Source: Halobacteria archaeon
GTDB taxonomy: Archaea; Halobacteriota; Methanoliparia; Methanoliparales; Methanoliparaceae
Direction: 5' to 3'
DNA: 8,115 nt
Assembly: GCA_013329575.1 (NCBI GenBank)
Contig: DUJX01000007.1
Location: 3,951-12,065 of the forward strand
Numbering within the stretch: the stretch's first letter is position 1; the number at the start of each line of letters is the position of its first letter. Of this stretch, positions 1 to 5,358 are shown piece after piece. The position numbers were made by a program, and so were the translations under genes. The notes under the pieces were generated by a model. That model did not search any database, had not been told where the DNA came from, and was given only the letters and a program-made list of their open reading frames with translations.

Positions 1-14
1 AGGTCAAATAAGAA

Positions 15-797
15 ATGATTATAGAGATAATAGAGTTAATCTTGATGGGGGTTTTTACCGGCATGATCACTGGGTTGACCGGTGCGAGTGGAGTAGTCAT
101 AGTAGTGCCTCTGGTCAACCTTTTACTCGATTTTACGATCCATGAAGCGATTGGAACAAGCCTTATCGTAGATACAATCGCGCCTTTGGCTATATCTGCC
201 ACATACTATAAATACGGCAATATCGACATAAGATCGAGCATATGGATCGCAGTAGGATCCATGACAGGCGCACAGATCGGAGCCTTTCTTGTCACAGGGA
301 TATCAGGAACCAGTTTAGGAAGCTTTTTTGGAATATTCATGGTTATTATGGGCATTATTATGTTTAAACAAGGAATTAACCGTGAGGCTATTGCAAACAG
401 ATTTAATTCCGTTCTTAAAATCGAAAAAACGTCCCAGAAAATAATGGTAAGTATACTTATCGGATTGGCCTTGGGTATCATAACTGGAGTAATAGGCGCC
501 GGCGGCGGTGTTATGATTCTGATAGTATTAATCTTCGTTTTAGGTTTTCCATTGCAGAAAGCGATAGGTACATCGGCTCTAATAATGGCGATAACCACTT
601 TTTCTGGGTCTATTGGTTATGCTATCCATGGTAATATAAACGTACTAAGCGGTATTATTATTGGTATCGGTGCTATCGTGGGTGGAATAGGTAGTGCAAG
701 GTTTGCCAATAGAGTGGATGAAAAAAGTCTGGGCAAGGTAGTAGCATCGATATTTATAATTCTTGGATTATTCTTGACCGTTTTGACGATAGTATAA
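15..797 (+). CDS. TauE/SafE-family membrane permease
   Basis: A 260-residue, strongly hydrophobic protein of the sulfite exporter TauE/SafE (DUF81) family, which moves small anions such as sulfite, sulfonates or sulfoacetate across the cytoplasmic membrane. The family signature is seen twice: GMITGLTGASGVVIVVP with EAIGTSL at residues 16-50, and GIITGVIGAGGGVMILI with KAIGTSAL at residues 154-189. This is the known two-repeat architecture of about four helices each. The charged loop between the halves (about residues 118-142) separates them. Length is normal for the family. ATG at 15 is preceded by AGGT at 1-4, a plausible ribosome site; anything further upstream is outside the window. Family assignment is firm. 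The substrate cannot be read from sequence, and the following 397-nt gap argues against co-transcription with the importer genes downstream. Confidence 0.9.
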   Translation: MIIEIIELILMGVFTGMITGLTGASGVVIVVPLVNLLLDFTIHEAIGTSLIVDTIAPLAISATYYKYGNIDIRSSIWIAVGSMTGAQIGAFLVTGISGTSLGSFFGIFMVIMGIIMFKQGINREAIANRFNSVLKIEKTSQKIMVSILIGLALGIITGVIGAGGGVMILIVLIFVLGFPLQKAIGTSALIMAITTFSGSIGYAIHGNINVLSGIIIGIGAIVGGIGSARFANRVDEKSLGKVVASIFIILGLFLTVLTIV

Positions 798-1095
798 AAG
801 GCAAGATAGAATCTTTACAAAAATGATATACTTAAACGATTTAAACGTTTTAATAAGATTTTAGGTTTAATGTTTTATATAATCTAAAAATAATTCTTCA
901 GTCTTAATAATTTTTTACTCTGTTAGACATCATTCAGATGAGAGTTTATTTTGCTGTTTTTGTTTATTAATCCGTTTAGATTAGAATATATGACATAATC
1001 TCTTATTAATTCCGATTTAAAATTGTTAAATTGCAGAATTACGAGAAGATAGACATAGTTATCGTATTTCATCTTCTTATTCTTGAATTAAGTTC

Positions 1096-1123
1096 TTTTA
1101 ACATAACTTTTCTAACATAACTT
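1096..1123 (+). repeat. Tandem 14-bp direct repeat, possible operator
   Basis: TTTTAACATAACTT (1096-1109) is followed at once by TTCTAACATAACTT (1110-1123), with one mismatch between copies and a perfect 11-bp core TAACATAACTT. The second copy runs into the TATA element of the importer operon, where the archaeal BRE (TFB site) would lie. Bound protein would therefore be placed to block or recruit the basal factors. A role as an operator, perhaps metal-responsive, is inference from position and the downstream genes. Confidence 0.5.
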
Positions 1124-1133
1124 ATATATATAT
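1122..1133 (+). promoter_or_regulatory. TATA-box promoter of the importer operon
   Basis: TTATATATATAT is a good archaeal TATA element. Transcription would be expected to begin roughly 25 nt downstream, near 1150-1158, leaving a leader of about 40 nt that contains the ribosome site AGAGGT (1184-1189) five bases before ATG 1195. No other comparably placed element is seen before this operon. Confidence 0.6.
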
Positions 1134-1194
1134 CAAAATAAAGTAAATTTGAAAATGATCAAAAAATTATAACAACATACAAGAGAGGTAAAAA

Positions 1195-2331
1195 ATGAGT
1201 AGGAAATTTTTTGTGATGATATTGCTCGTCTCTCTGCTTGTCTGTGTCGCATTACCAACCTCACAAGTCTCACAAGCAGGCAATCAAAAGACCGTAACTA
1301 TCGTAGATTCAACCGGCAATAGAGTAGAGGTACCTTGTCCTGTCGAGCGGATAGCATGTATCAACCCAGCAGCGATAGAGGTCATTCGTGCACTGGGCGC
1401 GGAAGATCGGATCGTCGGTATAGATCAGTTTACAAAATGGAATCCTGGTTTCAATCCAGAGTTAAAAGATAGACCTTCGATCGGTATGCCAATGGGTATG
1501 CCACCAAACTACGAGAAGATCATCGATCTGAATCCACAAGTAGTGATCTCTTATGCAGATCCGATGTGGTACTATCCAGATCTCGAGAATAAGATGAAAA
1601 CTGCCGGTATAAAGGTTGTCCGTCTGGATCTATACAAGCCACAGAGTTACGATGATGATGTAAAAGCGCTCGGAAAGATACTTGGAAAGGAGAGAGAAAC
1701 AGAAGATTATCTCAATTTTACGAGGTCTTATGTTGATATCATCGAGAAGAGAGTAGACATTATACCGGAAGAAGAAAGAGTGAACGTTTACTTTGAATTT
1801 TTCATGCCCTATGTCGCATATAGTAACGGTTCTGGAGTAGATCAATTGATCAAGATAGCAGGAGGGAAAAACGTCTTCGGTGGAGCAAAAGGACAATTGC
1901 TTAAGATGCCGGGATACATTCCAGAAAAATCGGGTGTGTATCTTATGGTGAGCCCAGAGGCAATCGTAGAGAAAAATCCTGACGTGATGATCAAAGACTA
2001 CATGCCTATGACAGATTATATGTCTATGGGCAGAAATCCAAAGACAATCGGTTATACAGACAGACCAGAGTCGAACGGGATGATGCAGGCAAGAGACGAG
2101 ATGATGAACCGGCCTGGGTTTAAAGAGATAGATGCAGTAAAAAATGGGAACGTTTACATATTTGCATTTGGCGAGCTTGCCACCTCGCCACGATGGCCCG
2201 TCGCTCTTGGATACATGGCAAAATGGTTTTATCCAGAAGAGTTTAAAGATTTAGATCCTCAAGCATTTCATCAAGAGTGGTTAAAAAAGTGGTACGGATT
2301 GGAGTATAAAGGAGTGTACGTGTATCCATAA
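1195..2331 (+). CDS. FecB/BtuF-type ABC importer substrate-binding protein
   Basis: A 378-residue extracytoplasmic binding protein of the iron-complex/cobalamin class (periplasmic binding protein type 2 fold), which captures a metal chelate and hands it to the permease at 2391. Residues 1-28 form a signal peptide (SRK, a hydrophobic core, then a likely cleavage after SQA). The mature chain opens with the class hallmarks VTIVDSTGNRVEVP and ERIACINPAAIEVIRALGAEDRIVGID (51-77), then EKIIDLNPQVVIS (107-119) and NPDVMIKD (261-268). It is longer than typical BtuF or FepB proteins (about 250-320 residues). No lipobox is seen: Cys17 follows Val inside the hydrophobic core. No C-terminal anchor is visible either, so how it stays at the cell surface is unclear. 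Methionines cluster at 98-102, 265-278 and 296-304. It heads a permease/ATPase operon. Ligand not determinable; iron-siderophore, haem and corrinoid are all possible. Confidence 0.9.
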   Translation: MSRKFFVMILLVSLLVCVALPTSQVSQAGNQKTVTIVDSTGNRVEVPCPVERIACINPAAIEVIRALGAEDRIVGIDQFTKWNPGFNPELKDRPSIGMPMGMPPNYEKIIDLNPQVVISYADPMWYYPDLENKMKTAGIKVVRLDLYKPQSYDDDVKALGKILGKERETEDYLNFTRSYVDIIEKRVDIIPEEERVNVYFEFFMPYVAYSNGSGVDQLIKIAGGKNVFGGAKGQLLKMPGYIPEKSGVYLMVSPEAIVEKNPDVMIKDYMPMTDYMSMGRNPKTIGYTDRPESNGMMQARDEMMNRPGFKEIDAVKNGNVYIFAFGELATSPRWPVALGYMAKWFYPEEFKDLDPQAFHQEWLKKWYGLEYKGVYVYP

Positions 2332-2390
2332 AAGAGATACAATTTATGGAGAAAAGACGAGGTAAAATGTAAAGGAGCGTATATAAATCT

Positions 2391-3410
2391 ATGAATGAGA
2401 TAAAAGGAGATGTAGAGAAGAGATACGAAAGATATACCGCAAGAAAGTTTGGTATCTTATTTTTTCTTCTTGCATCTTTGATTGTATTGGCAATTCTTTC
2501 CATTCCGTTGGGTGCTGCAGCATTGAGTATCAGAGATGTTATATACAGCATATTCTTCAAAGGATTGAATCTTCATGCAGATATAATCGTCTGGCAATTG
2601 AGACTACCGAGGATACTTATGGCGATCGTGTGCGGTATGGGACTTGCCCTATCCGGTGCGGTCATGCAGGGCGTCCTGCACAATCCGTTAGCAAGCCCAT
2701 TCACGCTCGGCGTCTCATCCGCATCGGCGTTTGGTGGGATGCTGGCAATGCTGTTTGGTGTTGGAATGGGATTAAATATCGGTGTTGCATTCTTATTCGG
2801 CATGCTTGTCCTACTCTTGATGTACTGGATCTCGAGACGGAGAGGGATGACACCTGAAACAATGATACTCTGTGGTGTCTGCTTGATGTATCTATTTCTC
2901 ATGCTGGCATCTTTGTTATCTGGGTTAGGAGGATTGACAAGTGGAGTTCTCTTCTTGACTGGAAATCTCGTTTCGAGCAATTGGGAGAGTGTAATTATAA
3001 CGGTTTTATTCCTTGCAATCACGTTTCCTCTATTGATATGGTATGCACGGGACCTGAACGCGATGGTGCTCGGGGACGATGCGGCGATGAGCGTTGGAAT
3101 AAACGTGAGAAAGACGAGAATAATCTGTATGGTACTTGCTACATTGATGGTCTCTGCAATTGTGTGTTTTACAGGTGTCATCGGATTCGTCTGCCTGATA
3201 TCACCTTTTATAGCACGAATGGTGATGGGCAACGATCATAGGTTTATATTTCCTTGCTCGGCACTAATAGGTTCTTTACTTCTTTTAGGAACGGATACCA
3301 TTGCGAGAACGGTTATCCAACCGATAGAGATACCTGTCGGGATGATCATGACGATCATAGGCGTTCCGTTCATCCTGTATTTAGCACTAAAAAGGGGTGC
3401 ATACGAATGA
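2391..3410 (+). CDS. FecCD-family ABC importer permease
   Basis: A 339-residue integral membrane subunit of a type II (BtuCD-like) metal-chelate importer. Family motifs are present in order: WQLRLPRILMAIVCG (68-82), then SGAVMQG, HNPLASPFTLGVSSAS (88-112), the ATPase-coupling segment GFVCLISPFIARMVMGNDHR (265-284), and PIEIPVGMIMTIIGVPFILY (311-330). About ten hydrophobic helices fit the fold. The coupling segment has Pro-Phe where the family usually has Pro-His. The start is fixed by an in-frame TAA at 2370-2372. The nearest ribosome site is GGAG at 2374-2377, a long 13 nt from ATG 2391, so translation may depend partly on the upstream gene, which ends 59 nt earlier. The 3' end overlaps the ATPase gene by 4 nt. 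It would form a homodimer with two copies of that ATPase. Family certain; substrate unknown. Confidence 0.93.
   Translation: MNEIKGDVEKRYERYTARKFGILFFLLASLIVLAILSIPLGAAALSIRDVIYSIFFKGLNLHADIIVWQLRLPRILMAIVCGMGLALSGAVMQGVLHNPLASPFTLGVSSASAFGGMLAMLFGVGMGLNIGVAFLFGMLVLLLMYWISRRRGMTPETMILCGVCLMYLFLMLASLLSGLGGLTSGVLFLTGNLVSSNWESVIITVLFLAITFPLLIWYARDLNAMVLGDDAAMSVGINVRKTRIICMVLATLMVSAIVCFTGVIGFVCLISPFIARMVMGNDHRFIFPCSALIGSLLLLGTDTIARTVIQPIEIPVGMIMTIIGVPFILYLALKRGAYE
3394..3399 (+). promoter_or_regulatory. Ribosome site fixing the ATPase start
   Basis: GGGGTG lies seven bases before ATG 3407. This decides the ATPase start at 3407 over the in-frame ATG at 3254, whose 51 extra codons are the permease coding region read in another frame and resemble no ABC protein. 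Confidence 0.7.
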
Positions 3411-4183
3411 GGCTTGAGATAAGAGAGCTATCGTTTAGTTATAATTCGAGAGATGTCCTCAAAAAGGTGAATTTCGAGGTGAATTCGGGCGAAATCGTCT
3501 CTATCTTGGGACCGAACGGTTCTGGAAAGACGACACTTCTTAAGTGCATAAATAGGATGCTAAAACCGGATGGAAACATTTTCATAGACGGAAAAAATGT
3601 GAACGATATTAAACAGAAGGATCTTGCAAGACTGTTCGGTTATGTTCCACAAAGGGCATTAAACGTCCTTCCTTGCAGTATATTCGATGCGGTCATGATC
3701 GGAAGAAGGCCATATATCGGTTGGGGCTCTGGAAAACGGGACAAAGAGGTCGTCTTTAAAGTTCTTAAGTTGATGGGGATGGAAGATATGGCTCTAAGAC
3801 CATTCGATGGGATCAGTGGCGGAGAGATGCAGAAGGTCTTGATCGCAAAAGCACTCGCTCAGGAGCCTAAAATACTCTTGATGGACGAACCAACAAGTAA
3901 TCTGGATCTAAGACATCAGCTGGATGTCCTAAGAATCATCGGAGAGATCGTGGAAGAGAAGAATGTATCCGCTTTGATAGCTATGCACGACCTGAATCTT
4001 GCATCAAGGTTCTCTGACAGGATTGTTCTTCTTAAAAAAGGAGAGGTCTATGATGATGGAGATCCAAGATCGGTGATCACACAGGAGAGCATAAGATCGG
4101 TCTATGGCGTTGAAGCGATCGTCGAAGAAGATAATGATAATAACGGTAAAAAACCTCATGTTATACCATTAAGGGCAATTTAG
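3407..4183 (+). CDS. FecE/BtuD-type ABC importer ATPase
   Basis: A 258-residue cytoplasmic nucleotide-binding subunit that powers the importer encoded by the two preceding genes. All ABC elements are visible: Walker A GPNGSGKTT (35-43), Q-loop with Gln82 in VPQR, signature ISGGE (136-140, Ile replacing the usual Leu), Walker B ILLMDEP with catalytic Glu161, D-loop SNLD (164-167) and switch His194 in AMHDLN. The C-terminal tail after about residue 240 is acidic, then basic, and is not part of the core fold. Length matches the FecE/BtuD/HmuV group. The start is at the ATGA overlap with the permease stop, typical of translational coupling and 1:1 synthesis. Role is certain at family level; which chelate is carried is not. 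Confidence 0.94.
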   Translation: MRLEIRELSFSYNSRDVLKKVNFEVNSGEIVSILGPNGSGKTTLLKCINRMLKPDGNIFIDGKNVNDIKQKDLARLFGYVPQRALNVLPCSIFDAVMIGRRPYIGWGSGKRDKEVVFKVLKLMGMEDMALRPFDGISGGEMQKVLIAKALAQEPKILLMDEPTSNLDLRHQLDVLRIIGEIVEEKNVSALIAMHDLNLASRFSDRIVLLKKGEVYDDGDPRSVITQESIRSVYGVEAIVEEDNDNNGKKPHVIPLRAI

Positions 4184-4234
4184 AATTTATCAGTTTAGTT
4201 TTAAATTTGAATTAAATATATAGGAGTGATTTAA

Positions 4235-4396
4235 ATGGATATGATGCAACCTATGCTCAGTCTCGCTGGTTTGAAGAGCATGCTTAGCATGATGCTTGGT
4301 TTTCTTCCTCAGATCCCAGGTATGATCAAGTGGATCTGTACGCCCGGTGTGCTACCCGGGCTTCTTGGTTGGATGGGCAGTATGATGTCAAAGTGA
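4235..4396 (+). CDS. Methionine-rich small hydrophobic protein (53 aa)
   Basis: Not recognised as any named family. It has a strong ribosome site, AGGAGTGAT at 4222-4230, five bases before the ATG, which supports real translation. The 53 residues include 11 methionines in three groups: MDMMQPM at the N-terminus, MLSMM (16-20) and MGSMM (47-51). The middle has three Pro-Gly steps (28-29, 38-39, 41-42) and a single Cys36 in WICTPG. It is hydrophobic or amphipathic with almost no acidic residues (Asp2 only), and has no clear cleavable signal, so it may lie in or on the membrane. It sits 51 nt after the ATPase, and its stop lies just before the next gene, so it is most likely part of the importer operon. 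Methionine clusters can bind soft metals such as Cu(I), and can also form greasy protein-contact surfaces; neither role is shown here. Confidence 0.75.
   Translation: MDMMQPMLSLAGLKSMLSMMLGFLPQIPGMIKWICTPGVLPGLLGWMGSMMSK
4342..4361 (+). repeat. G+C-rich hairpin inside the Met-rich gene
   Basis: GCCCGG (4342-4347) and CCGGGC (4356-4361) form a perfect 6-bp stem with an 8-nt loop, all inside coding sequence (codons for Thr-Pro-Gly-Val-Leu-Pro-Gly). It stands out as pure G+C in an A+T-rich neighbourhood. It may merely reflect Pro-Gly codons, or it may slow ribosomes or protect the 3' part of the transcript. Confidence 0.45.
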
Positions 4397-4401
4397 TAAA
4401 A

Positions 4402-4863
4402 ATGATCAGATCGGTTAAAACCTTGGTTTTGATACTATTTGTATTTACAGTCACGGTGGTCTTGGTACCACCAGCAACGATGGCTTTGGCTTTTGAGGCA
4501 AAAACCGATGATGAAGGGTTTTATACGTTTTCAAACCTCCCAGCAGGAACTTATAAAATAACAGCAATTGCGTATGGACCTCCAAAAAAAATAGCTGATA
4601 TCTTCAATATAGAAAGAGTTATGTTGATCGGTGAAACGACGGTGAGATTGGAAGAGGGGAAAAATATCGAGAATGCAGATATATTTTTAGATCAGAGTGA
4701 GAATAAAGACGCAAATGTAACCCCGATAGTTATAAAAAACGGTGGAAAAGGCTCGATATCAGGGAAAGTTCTCTTTCATGAACCATTTTTCAAGAAGATC
4801 ATGCCTCTTTCATCAAAAGATGGTGAGACAAGAGTTATTATAAATGGATATAAAGAAGATTGA
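4402..4863 (+). CDS. Small secreted protein with split carboxypeptidase-regulatory-like domain
   Basis: A 153-residue exported protein. Residues 1-30 are a signal peptide (basic MIRSVK, a long hydrophobic core, likely cleavage after MALA). Immediately after comes the second half of a CarboxypepD_reg/Cna-B-like beta-sandwich: KTDDEGFYTFSNLPAGTYKI (34-53), then GETTVRLEEGKNIENADIFL. After a linker (about 98-116) comes a typical first half of such a domain, GSISGKVL (117-124), ending at TRVIINGYKED (143-153). The halves are thus in reversed order. ATG 4402 is chosen because GTGAT (4393-4397) gives a ribosome site; a GTG at 4393, overlapping the previous stop, is an in-frame alternative. The frame open to 4330 upstream overlaps the Met-rich gene and is not used. 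Domains of this kind usually mediate surface adhesion or stabilise other domains. Here it may be an accessory to the binding protein, but that is inference. Confidence 0.72.
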   Translation: MIRSVKTLVLILFVFTVTVVLVPPATMALAFEAKTDDEGFYTFSNLPAGTYKITAIAYGPPKKIADIFNIERVMLIGETTVRLEEGKNIENADIFLDQSENKDANVTPIVIKNGGKGSISGKVLFHEPFFKKIMPLSSKDGETRVIINGYKED

Positions 4864-4907
4864 CGAGTATTTAGTTAGTATATAGTATATTTTAAAAAAT
4901 TAAAAAA

Positions 4908-4941
4908 TTTTTTTATGTTTGTGTTTATTATCTTTTTTTTT
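4908..4941 (+). terminator. Oligo-T terminator of the importer operon
   Basis: T7 at 4908-4914 and T9 at 4933-4941, interrupted by a T-rich spacer, begin 45 nt after the last gene of the operon. Long T runs without a hairpin are the usual intrinsic terminators of archaeal RNA polymerase. These are the longest T runs in the window. Confidence 0.65.
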
Positions 4942-4978
4942 GTTTATATCTCTTTAACTCTCTCTAACTCTTTAAATT

Positions 4979-4992
4979 GTATTATATAATAC
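4979..4992. repeat. Perfect 14-bp palindrome, possible operator
   Basis: GTATTATATAATAC is identical to its own reverse complement. It lies five bases before a TATA-like element and about 110 nt before the small membrane-protein gene at 5103. The position suits a dimeric repressor or activator. The sequence is almost all A/T, so chance cannot be excluded. Confidence 0.4.
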
Positions 4993-4997
4993 TAAGA

Positions 4998-5007
4998 TTT
5001 ATATAAT
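4998..5007 (+). promoter_or_regulatory. TATA-box promoter of the small membrane-protein gene
   Basis: TTTATATAAT, preceded by purines AAGA at the BRE position, fits the archaeal consensus well and would start transcription near 5025-5030. A second candidate, CTATATTTA at 5032-5040, would start near 5062 and give a shorter leader. Either would make the gene at 5103 independent of the operon upstream, from which it is separated by oligo-T runs. Confidence 0.5.
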
Positions 5008-5102
5008 AAATCAATTAGATTAATAAATTAACTATATTTAAGGATAAATACCAGACATAATTACTTAACATGAAGCATAAGATAAATGAGAAGTGATAAG
5101 AT

Positions 5103-5282
5103 ATGTGTCCTGCTAATGATAACAGTAACCTTTTAAGAAATATTATTATAATTTTGGCCCTTGCTCTCGTAATCCTCGTCGTGCTCTGGGCATTTATACA
5201 TTTCATGCCTTATGCCATCATTATAATAGGTGTCGTAATCGTTATTTTGTTTATTTTTTATATGATATCTAGATATGGCTGA
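5103..5282 (+). CDS. Small two-helix membrane protein (59 aa)
   Basis: Not recognised. The ribosome site GTGAT at 5094-5098 lies four bases before the ATG. The protein has a short polar N-terminus (Asn/Asp-rich, ending in LLRN, residues 10-13). Two hydrophobic helices follow, about 13-33 and 36-55, separated by a tight turn around HFMPY (33-37), and the chain ends in SRYG. The shape is that of a helical hairpin with both ends probably on the same side of the membrane. It has its own candidate promoter and lies between the importer operon and the alpha/beta hydrolase. An overlapping minus-strand frame (5015-5206) has no comparable support. A small membrane regulator, a toxin-like peptide and a structural subunit are all possible; the sequence does not decide. 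Confidence 0.65.
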   Translation: MCPANDNSNLLRNIIIILALALVILVVLWAFIHFMPYAIIIIGVVIVILFIFYMISRYG

Positions 5283-5314
5283 AATATAAAAAATTCTTAA
5301 AAAAACAGTATCAA

Positions 5315-5358
5315 TTATAAGATATTATAAGAATAATAAGAATATTATCATAAGAATA
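5315..5358 (+). repeat. Imperfect ATAAGAATA repeats in the hydrolase leader
   Basis: Four copies of a roughly 9-11-bp unit are seen: TTATAAGATA (5315-5324), TTATAAGAATA (5325-5335), ATAAGAATA (5336-5344) and ATAAGAATA (5350-5358). Part of the block also forms a dyad, ATAATA-AGAA-TATTAT (5333-5348). It probably arose by slippage. It lies where the hydrolase promoter should be. Confidence 0.55.

Larger units (their letters stand above)
798..1194. other. A+T-rich intergenic region
   Basis: A 397-nt stretch with no convincing gene. It holds a paired TTAAACG motif (832-838 and 841-847) and T runs at 911-916 and 957-961 that could end the permease transcript. It also holds a 7-bp inverted repeat (1044-1050 with 1071-1077) and, at its right end, the promoter of the importer operon. 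A 49-codon reading frame on the minus strand (923-1072) has no ribosome site and is probably chance. No G+C-rich island suggesting a tRNA or structured RNA is present. Confidence 0.7.

Noticed and set aside
206..598. Minus-strand open frame opposite the TauE/SafE gene
   Set aside because: It is a mirror of a clear family member on the plus strand and has no family features.
798..1194. Possible tRNA, CRISPR or insertion-sequence remnant in the largest gap
   Set aside because: No G+C-rich cloverleaf, no regularly spaced repeats and no transposase-like frame or terminal inverted repeats were found.
2573..3232. Long minus-strand frame (219 codons) opposite the permease gene
   Set aside because: The plus-strand product carries all FecCD motifs; the antisense product has no recognisable domain and lacks a ribosome site.
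2981..3241. Plus-strand frame inside the permease gene
   Set aside because: Out-of-frame reading of the FecCD coding sequence with low-complexity, motif-free product.
3254..3406. N-terminal extension of the ABC ATPase
   Set aside because: These codons are permease sequence in another frame. The ATG at 3407 with GGGGTG upstream and the ATGA overlap give a normal-length ATPase.
4330..4401. Earlier start for the secreted beta-sandwich protein
   Set aside because: It would overlap the Met-rich gene and place 24 unrelated residues before a clear signal peptide. ATG 4402 (or GTG 4393) fits better.
5015..5206. Minus-strand 63-codon frame over the 59-residue membrane protein
   Set aside because: It lacks a ribosome site; the plus-strand frame has one plus a promoter and a coherent two-helix product.
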